Both the position numbers and the translations under genes were made by a program. The notes beneath the pieces were generated by a model. It was given only the letters and a program-made list of their open reading frames with translations. It had not been told where the DNA came from and made no database searches. DNA of 64,000 nt from Eustoma russellianum (taxonomy: Eukaryota; Streptophyta; Magnoliopsida; Gentianales; Gentianaceae): contig AP025075.1 of NCBI GenBank assembly GCA_036186865.1, forward strand, positions 21,858,942 to 21,922,941, given 5' to 3'. Every line of letters begins with the position of its first letter. Position 1 is the stretch's first letter. This document shows positions 42,102-52,889 of this stretch, one piece after another.

Positions 42102-43987
42102 CTATGCAGAAGAAGATGGAGGGGGATCATGCGGAGAAGAGTGACCATCAGGAGGGCGGGGCTGAGGCTGAGGCTGCGAGGAGTTGGAAATGAAAGTCAT
42201 GACGACCTGCGACAGCTGGAAGTTTTGCTGGTTCGTTGCCTGCTGCACCTGCATCGTCTGATGCTGCGCATGCTCAAACGCCTGCTGAAGCGCCTGCTGC
42301 AGCGCCTGTACACTCTCCTCTTGCCTCGTCCTGATGGACTCTATCTCACGCTGCAGCGCCGCATTATCTGATTCCAGGCGCGAAATATCCTCTGGCGTCG
42401 CAGAAGGCGCGGAGGTGCTGGCCTCAGAGGAAGCACCCGGATGTAGAACTTCGGGAAAGAATCGCGACGCTGTTGATCCGACCCCGTACACCTCCTTCTT
42501 CTTCTTATTCTGAGGGCCGACGGTCCGAACCGCATCCCAATAAGCGCGGTTCTTGTCGGCCTGTTCGCCCCTATCTGCGAGTAATCTGTTGTACTCGTCC
42601 TGAAATGAGAATATGAATTGTTATGGTTTAGCAATAAAACAAACTAAGGAAAAAATTGATATCGTAGTCTACTTACACTGATGTCGCGGGCCTTCGTCGT
42701 GATCCAGTCCTCCGTTCCGTCGGAGGCTCTCTTCCGATGCGTCTTGTAGAAGAGATCGTAGGAAGCTGGCCACTCCTCCGTCTCCTCGTGCTGAAAGAAT
42801 GAAATAAAATATGTTAGTGATATCCAGCATTTTTAAAAATTTCGGCATGACCTATTCGTTTATCGGAGGTATCCCGGCCTTAAAGGCCTCTCCCAAGTCA
42901 AATCACATGTAACACTTAAAGTAACCATATACGAATACCAAAAAAACAACAGCGCAACATAAGAAATCAACGAATATAGATAATCCACTTAACTCAATGA
43001 ATGTAAATAATCCACTTAAGTCAATGAATGTAAATAATCCAATGAAATCAATGAATCTAAATAATCCAATATTAAAATACTCACCATAGAACGCATCGTG
43101 GTGGCGTGGGAAACCGAACCACCTGAGTGTGTGGCAGGTGCTGGGCCCTGTACGTTGCCGCTGCGCCGGTTCGCCGCGTTCCGGGCGCTGCGGGCTTGGT
43201 AAGCAGGGTCCCTCCACCCTTCTACCCACGTCGCCCAGACGGCCTCGGATACGTAGGCAGGCCTTATCCACGTGGGGTCAAGCTCCGACTTGTTCTTGAG
43301 GGAGTTGACGAAGTCCCCGTAGCGTTTGGCGGCCCTATGCCGCCAGGCCTGCTCCACGTCGCGGGCGATGTCGGCTGGCCAGCTGTACGACTTCTGCAAT
43401 TATCATACGGAGGAATAATAAAAGTGTGGTTAGAAAAGTAATGATTGATTACGCATCAAAAAGTAAAATTCATCAAATTTGAATACCTGAAACTCATCCC
43501 AGTAGAACCTACGTGTCTCCGGGGTGACACGGGCCCAGGTATATCCAGATGGGTCAAGCCTCAGGTGGAAGGACCGGGTGATGCAACCGGAAAGCGCGCC
43601 ATTGTCCGATCCAAACCTGAAAGAGTTTAAGTTGTTAGGAAAAAATAACGCGTAAAATATATTTGAAAACATGTTAAATAAATTAATCATTACTTACGTA
43701 TGGGTATCATTTGACCAAGGGAGGGGACGACGCCCTGGTATGACACCCTGGTCCGATGTCGCATTAGACGCCGGATGAGGTGCTGAAACGCTGGGTGTGG
43801 GTAGCGTCGTATGTCTGGGGGGTGCGGACATGTCGGCAGACCGTAAAAGGTCTGAGTCCGCAGCCAGAGCGGCGGTCGAAACCGAGGCATACGTAGCATG
43901 CTCAGAAATGAATATATCGAACTCTCCTTGAAGGTCCTGTGTAGATGGTGGGTATGTGGATCTCGTCGGTAAACCGTCACTAGCCAT
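42102..43987 (-). CDS. Transposase_24-type (plant Ptta/En/Spm TNP1-like) protein of F, five exons
   Basis: Proposed exons: 43987-43698, 43616-43487, 43393-43085, 42790-42677, 42599-42102, all with GT/AG borders and matching phases, giving about 446 residues. Exon 1 starts MASDGLPTRSTYPPS, a low-complexity Ser/Thr/Pro region. Exon 2 encodes GSDNGALSGCITRSFHLRLD and YTWARVTPETRRFYWDEFQ. Exon 3 has SYSWPADIARDVEQAWRHRA and ELDPTWIRPAYVSEAVWATW. Exon 4 has EEWPASYDLFYKTHRKRASD. Exon 5 has DEYNRLLADRGEQADKNRAY, then a Gln-rich coiled coil (about 80 residues) and a Pro/Ser tail. This is the second protein typical of plant CACTA elements; a role in binding element DNA is likely but not proven. Intron positions are by eye. 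Confidence 0.8.
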
Positions 43988-44149
43988 CAGATCTGAGAGA
44001 AACATATTAATAATTTTTAAACGTTTCGGCATGACCTAAGCGTTTATCGGAGGTTTCCCAGCCTTAATGGCCTCTCCAAAGACAAATCCAAATCCAACAA
44101 CCTTGAACTAATGTCATACCGAAAATCATATGCAAACCTCTTACAAAAC

Positions 44150-44640
44150 AGTTTGTACATATATATACACGTATATGCATATATATACCATATACATATA
44201 CCCGTATATACATATATATACCATATACATATATATACACGTATATACATATATATACCCGTATACATACATAATTCTACACAAAAAAACATTTTCTAAT
44301 AATTTTACATATATTTATATGTAAATACGAAATTAACTTATATATAAAATTATATACCCAAATACGAAAATTAACTACAAAATCCATAAATTCATAATAA
44401 ACATACACGCATATATATATACCGTATATACATATATGTATATATATATATACCGTATATACATATATATACTATATACATATATATACCATATACATAC
44501 ATACATATATATATATATATACCATATATACTACATATATATATATCGTATATACCGTATATACTACATACATATATACCATATACATATATATACCATA
44601 TACATTTATATACATACATAATTCTATACACATATACATA
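44150..44640. repeat. Low-complexity TA/CA-rich array inside F
   Basis: Imperfect repeats of CATATATATACC and CGTATATACATA. It lies upstream of the Transposase_24-type gene, perhaps in its leader or promoter. Confidence 0.85.
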
Positions 44641-44649
44641 TATATACCA

Positions 44650-45115
44650 CTGCCCACCCACACCCAGCCCCGCACCCAGCCACCACCCTGCCCCGCCACC
44701 CTGCCCCGCCACACTGCCCAGCACCACCCAGCCCCGCACCCAGCCACCACTCTGCCCCGCCACCCTGCCCCGCCACACTGCCTAGCACCAACCAGCCCCG
44801 CCACCCTGCCCCGCCACCCTGCCCCGTCACCCTGCCCCGCCACACTGCCCAGCACCCAGCCACCACCCTGCCCCGCCACACTGTCCAGCACCAACCAGCC
44901 CCGCCACCCTGCCCCGCCACCCTGCCCCGTCACCCTGCCCCGCCACACTGCCCAGCACCCAGCCACCACCCTACCCCGCCACCCTGCCCCTCCACCCTGC
45001 CCCGCCACACTGCCCAGCACCACCCAGCCCCGCCACACAGCACCACCGCACAGCCCACACCCAGCACCCCCACCCAGCCCCGCACCCAAAACCACCACCC
45101 AGCACACAAAACCAC
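44650..45115. repeat. C-rich minisatellite inside F
   Basis: Repeats built from CACCCTGCCCCGC, CACACTGCCCAGCA and CCAGCCCCGC. A larger block of about 110 bp recurs (near 44785-44895 and 44895-45000). It could encode long Gly/Trp/Cys-rich peptides on the minus strand, but these are repeat artefacts. Confidence 0.85.
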
Positions 45116-45354
45116 CATGCACCACCACAAGACATTAAAAAAATTAAAAACATAACTAATTAAAATGACTAAAAACGAAATAGGAAGAGAAACTAACCGA
45201 AGAAGGAAGTTCAACGGAGAAGGAGGGAAATGGGAAGGAGGGAGGGAGGTTTCGCCGGGGGAGGGAGGGAGGTTTCGCCGGTGGGGAGCTTTCGCCGGGG
45301 GGGAGGGAAATGGGAAGGAGGGAAATGGGGAAGAAAGAGGGGGAGTTCAGCTTA

Positions 45355-45480
45355 TCTGCGAAATGTTGCGACGACATAGCGACGAACGTCTGTCGCTATT
45401 TAATTTCGTCGCTATTTTTCTTTTGTCGTCGTTATTTCAAATTTAGCGACGCAACATTTCGTCGGTAACTCGTCGGTGTT
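45355..45480. promoter_or_regulatory. Internal cluster of the F subterminal motif upstream of the Transposase_24-type gene
   Basis: Four or more copies of GTCGCTA / TAGCGAC (at about 45378, 45393, 45410 and 45443) plus GCGACGA variants in 125 bp. It lies between the two minus-strand genes, so probably in the promoter of the gene at 43987. Confidence 0.6.
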
Positions 45481-45591
45481 ATCATTTTTGAAAAAAAAAT
45501 ACAAAATATAAAGTATTATATACATGAATATAAGTACATCAACACATACACACTTTCATATAAAGAGGTACATAAAAAATGTTTGCTAACG

Positions 45592-48500
45592 TCAATCTTC
45601 ATGGTCATCTGCATCCTCATACGCATCTTCATATTCATCTTCATCTTCATCTTCATCTTCATCTTCATCTTCATCTACATGCTCTTCGTCCTCTTCATCC
45701 TCGTATTCGTCTTCGACTACGTCTTCAATATTGTCAGGCGGTTGTATGTTGAGATGAATTTCGATGAAACCGCCGTTGGGGTCATTTAGAGGGAGGTCGT
45801 GCAGTTCAACATGTGTCGTATCTAGAACGGACGGGTTTTCTTCTTGAAATGCGGCGTCCATACCATCTGAACCTGTCTCTATACTGACATCAAACTTGCT
45901 TGATTTCACTTTGCACACGGCTCGCCAGTCTTTTGAGCTCGCATTCATCCTCGTTGTTGGATATGATAGATAGTACACCTGGGACGCTTGACTAGCCAAA
46001 ACGTATGGATCGTATTTTCTGTACCGTCGCCCTTGGTGTATGTCTACCAATTTATATTGGTCGTGAACCTTTGTGCCAACGCGATAACCTTCTCGAGTTG
46101 GATCGTACCATTCGCATTTGAATAGGACCACCCGCTTTATAGGCAATGCGGGATATTCGAGCTCAATGATGTCAGTAAGGTAGCCGTAGAAGTCATCCTC
46201 TTCCGGGCTATTGTCATACCGCTTGACACACACTCCGCTGTTCTCTGACGATTTTCGGCTGGCATGGGAGACTGTGTGGAATCTATACCCGTTGACAAAA
46301 CACATGTCGTGGCGCGTGACTCTGTTCAATGGACCCTCGGCTACTGGTGTCAGAATGTAACCGTACTCATCGTCAGCCAGATGACCTTTGCTCGCCTGTA
46401 AAAGGACAAGTAAGTATACATCAACGGGGCAATAAATGTGTATCACATATCGTATACGTAACAGGCAAATATTAAACTTACATGCCACCTGAACCAATCA
46501 GCAAATATTAAATCAACGAACAAGCTGAAGCAAATTACGAATGAGTACCCTGTATATCTTTGTAACATAATGGATAGAGTATCGCAAGGTATTTACAAAA
46601 TAAAATTGGATATCGTTTATACCTCTGGAAACGGTCGACTTGACGGCAGTTGCGCAGAACATAAGAATGAGCAATCTTCAGCTCGCTGTCCCCCAATATC
46701 ATTTCCTTTCCCTGTCCGTAAAATCTGATCGGATGTGTGAATATTGGGAGGACACCGGATCTGGAAATGCCGTCGTCGTTCCGGGGAACATCTCTGCACC
46801 TCGACGGAACATCTGGCTCGAAGTAATGAGACACGAAGGTCGATGCTTCCTCCGTCAGATAGGTATTGCACATCGAGGCCTCGACTTTCGCCTTGTTCGT
46901 GATGTTCAGCTTCAAATGCCTGAGATATCTGTTCATATAGTGAATATATGTTCAAATGCATATCGCTTAGACACATAAGAATGTCATGCACATAAAAAAG
47001 AGTACCTCTCGAACGGATACATCCACTTGTACTGAACAGGACCACCAACACGTGCCTCGTATGGTAGATGAACTGGCAGGTGTTCCATTGAATCAAAGAA
47101 GGTTGGAGGGAATATAGTTTCCAGCTTGCATATGATCACTGGGATTTCGCCCTCCAGCCTTGACATATCATCCGCCCTGAGTCTCGTGGCTGTAAGACAT
47201 CTGAAGAAAAGACTCATCTCGGTAATTGCTTCCCATACATTGGTTGGAAGCAGCTCGCGGAATGCAATGGGCATCAACCGTTGCATGAACACGTGACAGT
47301 CGTGGCTCTTCATTCCGTGCAAACCGCATTTATTCACGTCGATGTTCTTCGACAGGTTCGAAACATGGCCATCAGGAAATCTAGCCGTCCCTAGCCACGA
47401 TAACAACGCACTGACCTGCTCCGCATTCAGCGTGTACGAGGACTTCGGCATGTATGATATGCCAACGGGATGCAGCTCCGGTCGCATGTTGAGGTCGCGC
47501 ATATCAAGTCGTGCCTTCAAATTGTCTTTTGTTTTTCCTGGCACATTCAGCACTGTATTGAAAATGTTGTCAAACACGTTCTTCTCAATGTGCATGACAT
47601 CCAGGTTATGTCGGATCATATTGCTCTTCCAGTACGGAAGCTCCCAGAATATGCTTCTCTTCTTCCACCCGATACAGTAACGAGCCAGGTCTGCGTTGTG
47701 ACTGCCGTCCGGATCATCAGCGACCCCCACGAATCCACAACTGTCTATCTCCTGCAGCACCTCTGCACCCGTGAGGAGCTCGGGCTTTGTGTCCTTATCG
47801 ACAATGCCAGGCATGAACGCCGTCACGTTCCTTCTGTACAAATGACGTCTGGGCAGGAACTTCCTATGGCTGTCGAACCAGCTTATCTTACGTCCATGTT
47901 TCAAGGACATCGTCTTCGCTCGCTTCATTAAGCAAGGGCAAGCGTATTTCCCCGCTGTGCTCCACCCCGACAACATAGAATAAGCCGGGAAGTCACTGAT
48001 CGTCCAGATCAGCGCGGCGCGTAGCTGGAAGTTTTGTTTAGTCGATACATCGAACGTCTCCACGCCAAACTCCCACAACCACTTCAGCTCCTGTATCAAC
48101 AGCTGCAGGTATAGGTCGATCTTCTGTTTCGGATTCTTAGGCCCTGGTGCGATCACAGTCAAGAACATGTAAGGCTTCTTCATGCACATCCAAGGCGGTA
48201 GATTGTACGGCATCACGATTACAGGCCACGACGAATACTGCTCTCCCGACTGTCCAAACGGGTTGAACCCGTCGGTGCATAAACCCAACCTAACGTTCCT
48301 TGTCTCCGACGAAAAACCCGGATGCGTCGCATCCAACGTCCTCCAAGCTTCGCCGTCAGATGGATGGCACATCTCACCGTCTTTCGTGTAGTGCTCCGCG
48401 TGCCACCTCATCTGGCTAGCTGTGGCACCGGATGCGTATAGCCTCTGCAGTCTAGGGGCGAGAGGTAAATAGTAGAATTGCTTTCTTGGCACGTTCCGGT

Positions 48501-49308
48501 TTCTTTTGTTCGTTCTCCACCTGCTTGTCCCACAGACCCTGCACATGTCTTTATCCTCGTTGATGCCCCAGTATATGATGCACCCCTCTGAACAACAATC
48601 GATTTTCTGAACCGGCAGTCCCAACGCCTGCAGCTGTTTCTTCGTCGAATAAAAACTGTCGACCATTGTGTTCCCTTCGGGAAGAGATTCCCTCATCAGC
48701 TGACACATCCCATCGTACAATCTCTCCGTCATGCGGTGTTCCGTCTTCATGCTCGTCATCCGACCGATCATGGACATCTGTGTGTGACTACCGTAACCAG
48801 GATACAGCGACGTGTTGGCGGCGTTCAGCATCTCAAAAAACTGTCTCGTCTGAGGGTTCGGATCTTCCTCCACGAATGTACGCGGCTGTTCATCCGGATC
48901 CTGCATTTGTAATAACTGCTCTCCGGTAAATGCGCCAGCGGCTGCGTCTGTCACCATCTGCATGTATAGGTTGTGAGATCCCTCGCCTATTTCTTCGGCA
49001 TTAACTTGACCAGGTCCCCCTTCGACGTGTACAGTTGCAGATGTAGACGCCCCCTCATATTCGCCGTGACAGTACCATGTATGGTAATTGTGTACGAAAC
49101 CTTGTTTCAATAAGTGAACCTTCACGTCACCCGGATCCTTATATTTACGGTTCTTGCATTTCTTGCACGGACATCTAATCTGCGTTCCACTTTCATTACT
49201 CGTCGCAAAATCAATAAATTCTTCGAGACCTTCAACACATCTAAAACACCACTCCCCGTTGTTTACTCTCTGGTACATCCACTTTCTACCGCTTCTCCTC
49301 GGATCCAT
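45592..49308 (-). CDS. TNP2-type CACTA transposase of F, four exons
   Basis: Proposed exons: 49308-47006, 46928-46623, 46524-46482, 46395-45592, with GT/AG borders and matching phases, giving about 1151 residues. Residues 1-75 match the Transpos_assoc domain (KWMYQRVNNGEWCF, IRCPCKKCKN, HGEYEG). Residues about 190-530 are the transposase core (Transposase_21), with CSEGCIIYWG, LCTDGFNPFGQSGEQYSSWP, ISDFPAYSMLSGWSTAGKYA and VMHIEKNVFDNIFNTVLN; the Asp of CTDGFNP and of ISDFPAY are likely catalytic. A DUF4218 region follows (LPYEARVGGPVQYKWMYPFE, spanning the first intron) and then DUF4216 in the last exon. The tail is an acidic Glu/Asp repeat encoded by a (CTTCAT)n run. The third exon is only 43 bp and is the least certain. 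The protein cuts and pastes the element. Confidence 0.85.
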
Positions 49309-49479
49309 TTTCTCGATACACCTTCAAAATAACAGCAGCTATCTTTTTTCGGTGGTAGAAAAAATCAAAATTCCACACTTCGGTTTTTTCGTTCAAAAAT
49401 GATGATTGATGTGTGTGAAATGAGAGAAGAATGGGAGAAGAGAAGAAGAAGGAAAATGGTTTGTTTTATCGTAATGTTA

Positions 49480-49835
49480 CCGACGTAATAGCGACGATAT
49501 AGCGACCACAAACAAGCACAAATCTCGGAAACAAACAAACACAATACCGACGACTTTGCGACGAAAGGCGACGACCAAGAAACACAACTCCCGGAGAAAC
49601 ACAGATACCGACGATTTACCGACGAGCAGCGACGAAACACGTCGTTTGATATGCTGATACCGACGAAGTACCGATTACATTGCGACGCAAAACGTCTCTT
49701 CACTCCGTACGACGTGTTTCGTCGCTAAGTCGTCGCTACGTCGTCGCTACAAGGCAGTCCGTCCAGTTCCCAATGCTTACAACTTACGATGTGTTGCGTC
49801 GCTAATTCGTCGCTATGTCGTCGCTGATTTCACGT
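49480..49835. promoter_or_regulatory. Motif array between the transposase gene and small ORF 1 of F
   Basis: About seven copies of GTCGCTA / TAGCGAC with GCGACGA variants. It separates the divergent starts of the transposase (49308, minus) and small ORF 1 (49884, plus) and could act as a shared control region. Confidence 0.6.
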
Positions 49836-49883
49836 ATCAGCGTGCCCACAACAACATACAAAACAACTATTTTATAATCCAAA

Positions 49884-50225
49884 ATGGTTCGTACTAAAGC
49901 GCAAGCACGACGTGGTGGACGTGGTGGACGTGGTGGTAGAGCGGCAACACCGCCAACTGAAGTGCCTTCTTCTTCAACAGTTCCTCCCCCACCAGAGCCC
50001 TCTGAGCCTCGCCGGGATCGACTCATTGTCGATCTCCAAATAGAAGTACGAGATCTGTGAAAAATGTTAGATGAGGTGAGGGAGCATGTCACGCTTCAGG
50101 AAGAGCGTCTCGACTACATAGATAAAAGGCAGATGCGGATTAAATCCAAATCTGCACAGTTGAGACGCCAACTGAAGGCGTGTGCGGAGAGTATAGCTTC
50201 TCTCTGTTCGGATGACGAACAGTGA
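49884..50225 (+). pseudogene. Small basic/coiled-coil ORF 1 of F, with an in-frame stop
   Basis: The frame runs 114 codons from the ATG at 49884 to the TGA at 50223, with one internal TGA at 50058-50060. Order of features: Arg/Gly repeats (RRGGRGGRGGRAA), a Ser/Pro-rich linker (PSSSTVPPPPEPSEP), a charged helix likely to form a coiled coil (LDYIDKRQMRIKSKSAQLRR) and an end with SLCSDDEQ. It is a clear paralogue of 50968-51300 in layout. It could also be two exons or a readthrough product, but no splice sites bridging the stop were noticed. Function unknown; an RG-rich basic start and a coiled coil suggest a dimeric nucleic-acid-binding protein. Confidence 0.6.
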
Positions 50226-50649
50226 GTGGCTACTCTTCGCTATTTAGCTTTTTTTCAATATTTCTTATTATATTTTGTAATTTTTAATTTTATATTAATG
50301 AAGTTTGTTTTTTTAATATCGTATTTGTTTTCTTAATAATTATAACACGTGTTTAATCTCTTACGAATCCTGACGATGCACCTGTATACGCGAAATGTGG
50401 TTTAGAAAAATTTCTTCCGACTAATTCACCAACTAAACATCAACTGTATACCGACGAAACCTAATACAACGACGAAAACCTACTAACTATATCTTCGATG
50501 AAACTTAATAGAACGACAAAAACCTACTAACCGTATCGTCGAAACCTAACTATATCTTCGACGAAACTTAATAGAACAACAAAAACCTACTAACCGTATC
50601 GACGGAAAAACGAAAAAACTGAATACAATGAGAAGAACGGGCTGCGAAT

Positions 50650-50905
50650 TTTTTTTGAATTTACCGACATTTTACCGACGAAACAGCGACGGATAACGTC
50701 TCTTCACATTATTCGACGCCTTTCGTCGCTACTCCGTCGCCAAGTAGTCGCTATTGGGATTGCCAGTTCAGTTCCCAACGGTTGCATCGTACGATACATG
50801 TACGTCGCTGATTCGTCGCTACGTCGTCGCTAAAACAGCGAAAGGTCATCACTGCACATTCCTAACGGTTGACAAATTCGTCGCTATGTCGTCGCTCATT
50901 TTACT
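50650..50905. promoter_or_regulatory. Motif array upstream of small ORF 2 of F
   Basis: Further copies of GTCGCTA-type motifs (for example 50726, 50816, 50827, 50881) end about 65 bp before the ATG at 50968. The arrangement mirrors the array before small ORF 1. A TATTTATA-type box at about 50904-50911 lies between array and ORF. Confidence 0.6.
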
Positions 50906-50967
50906 ATTTATACCCCAAACATCCGCACATATACATACACACATAGAAGGTTATAAAAAATCAAAAT

Positions 50968-51300
50968 ATGCCTCGTCGTTTTAAAAGAACCCCAAGGCGT
51001 GGTGGACGGGCAAACAGTGCCCCTCCAGAAGGGCCTCCTCCTCAACCACCATCGGTTGAGCGAGAGGGTTCTGTATCTGTCTATGGCCCACCGCCGCATC
51101 AGGATGATCAACAACAAATGTCGGTGCAGGACGCCGACTTCCGTATGCTGATGGCAAACATGCATCAGCAGTCGCGGCAACTGCACTACATGACTAGAAG
51201 GCTACGGAAGATGAAATTTAGATATTACAAGCTCAAGCGCCTTCTCAAAGAGTTTGCAGAGAATGTCGCGGCCACTCTTTCGTCCGATGACGAAGAGTGA
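50968..51300 (+). CDS. Small basic/coiled-coil ORF 2 of F (110 residues, intact)
   Basis: The ATG at 50968 follows a TATA-like box and a motif array. The N-terminus is Arg/Gly/Lys-rich (MPRRFKRTPRRGGRAN), then a Pro-rich linker (PPEGPPPQPPSVEREG), then a Gln/His/Met-rich and basic helix (MHQQSRQLHYMTRRLRKMKF, YYKLKRLLKEFAENVAATL) with leucine-type spacing, and an acidic end SSDDEE. No known domain is recognised. It is on the strand opposite to the transposase genes, at the right end of the element. By position and properties it may be an accessory DNA-binding factor that recognises the element's own motif arrays; this is inference. Paralogue of the broken ORF at 49884-50225. Confidence 0.6.
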   Translation: MPRRFKRTPRRGGRANSAPPEGPPPQPPSVEREGSVSVYGPPPHQDDQQQMSVQDADFRMLMANMHQQSRQLHYMTRRLRKMKFRYYKLKRLLKEFAENVAATLSSDDEE

Positions 51301-51419
51301 ACGGCCCATCTCCGCATCTCTTTTTAGATTTTTTTTATTTTTTCGTTTGATAATGTAACTTTTTATTATTAAATGAATGAGTATTTTTCCCAATTACCGC
51401 TTTCTTTTTCCTTAATCAA

Positions 51420-51855
51420 TACACGTGTTTAATTCTCGATGTATCTGCGACGACACAACGACAAATCGAATTACGAACGGAAAGTAAAACAAAACATTTG
51501 CCACATGTGGGTTTCATTGACAAGAAAAACGACAATACACAACGCCAAGAACTTAGTAAACGACGAATTTATTTTATTTGGGCTACTTTTAGCGACACAA
51601 TTGCGACGACATAGCGACGAAGCGTTGCAAACTAAATAGCGACGAATAAAAACACGCAGAGTAGCGACGAGACACCGACAAATCACCGACGTAATTCAAT
51701 TTTTCTTTTAGCGACAACGAATTTCATCGTACTTTCGTCGCAATTAGCGACTACATTATTTTTGTCGCAGAGTCGTCGCTATTACCGACGAAACAACGAC
51801 TGTACGTTGTTCGTCGGTGATTTTTCCGTCGGCAAACCACAATTTTTTTGTGGTG
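51420..51855 (-). repeat. Right subterminal and terminal repeats of F
   Basis: At least seven copies of GTCGCTA / TAGCGAC (about 51589, 51612, 51637, 51661, 51708, 51744, 51774) and many GCGACGA variants, then the terminal repeat ending TGTGGTG at 51855. Confidence 0.9.
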
Positions 51856-51858
51856 AAA

Positions 51859-52542
51859 TAGATTCTTCATGTACATCCAAACGTCCATTTTGCATATGGA
51901 CACTTTTTTCTCTTCAAAATACAAAAAATAGAAAATCCACTACTTCACGTCAGTTGGCATAGACATTGTACGTATAAGCTAAACAGAATAAATGTCAAAA
52001 AAAATAAGTAAATTTGTTTGAGTAATGGGGATGCCAATATAGTTTAGATAGTCACTATGGGTTTGGCGACAAATCCATTCCAATGTGCTTGAACTTATAA
52101 GTACCGAATCATATATGATATTTTGATATTTATGAGTTAACGTATAAGAGTACAATAAAATCATCTATGATATTTTAAGACTTATGAATTAAAGTATAAG
52201 ATAATAGACTTATAAATAGATTTATAACCGATTAGTTAGGTGATTCATCATCGTTTAACTCATTTAGTTTATCAAATCATTTCCTATTCCCTAGGACAAC
52301 ATTCTAAGCTAACTTTTACTCGATTGTCCCGATGATTTAACATTGGTTACTAACTATTAGACTACCTATCGGGAAGGTACAGTTATCATTTATGTTGGGA
52401 TTGTAAAGTTCTTTGTGCAGCGAACTGGGATACCATCTATTAAATCGCATGCAAACATCTCGCTCGAGCACACTTTCATACAACCAGCACTGCAAATAAA
52501 AAGAAAAGGAAAATAAAAGAAGAAAAAGAAAAAAAAAGAAAA
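51859..52542. other. AT-rich spacer right of F
   Basis: No gene or repeat end recognised. Confidence 0.5.
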
Positions 52543-52889
52543 AGCTTGAAGTCATAGCCTAGTTAGTATTCGAGTTGAGTATTACTCTCAAGAAGGCAAG
52601 GGTTCGAATCCGGAGACATTTGCAGTGTGGGTGTTCTACTTTTGCTAGTCTGTAGGGGGCAATTGTTCCACTTCTGCTAGTTTGTAGAGGGCGTCTTACG
52701 TGGGTCATCTTGTGCAGCCTGCTAACCTAGGAGACCGCTGGACACCTGATTTACATCCTCCACAAGCTATTTGAGACTAGGACAATGGGAGCCAGGGCGA
52801 AGGATTTCGCCTTTTGCTCCCAAACACTGCTAAGGAAAAGGTTAATAGTTAGACTGAATCTATCAATATCATTAAAATCAAAAAAAAAA
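52543..52889 (+). mobile_element. tRNA-derived SINE
   Basis: A pol III-type internal promoter is visible: an A-box-like TAGCCTAGTTAG at 52555-52566 and a perfect B box GGTTCGAATCC at 52601-52611. The unrelated body ends in an A-rich tail at 52880-52889. A 14-bp direct repeat (TCTATCAATATCAT) lies on both sides of the A-tract (52859 and 52890). Start and family are uncertain. Confidence 0.6.

Larger units (their letters stand above)
41273..51858 (-). mobile_element. Element F: complete CACTA (En/Spm-type) DNA transposon
   Basis: Left end CACCACAAAAAC at 41276 and right end TTTTTGTGGTG at 51855 form an inverted repeat of about 11 bp. The 3-bp target duplication is AAA (41273-41275 and 51856-51858). 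The ends read CACCA instead of the canonical CACTA. Both subterminal regions are packed with short direct and inverted copies of TCGTCGCTA / TAGCGACGA. It carries a TNP2-type transposase gene and a Transposase_24-type gene on the minus strand, plus two small related ORFs on the plus strand. Length 10,580 bp, in the normal range for autonomous plant CACTA elements. Open exons and clean splice sites suggest recent activity. Confidence 0.93.

Noticed and set aside
44111..44621. Tyr/Ile-rich ORFs
   Set aside because: Translations of TA/CA microsatellite sequence.
44472..45128. 218-codon minus-strand ORF rich in Gly, Trp, Cys and Val
   Set aside because: It is a translation of the C-rich minisatellite and the TA/CA array; no other frame or composition evidence for a protein.
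47342..47931. Plus-strand ORFs of 112 and 153 codons
   Set aside because: Antisense shadows of the long transposase exon on the minus strand.
52555..52611. Functional tRNA gene
   Set aside because: A and B boxes are present but no cloverleaf or acceptor stem can be formed with the flanks; a SINE head fits better.
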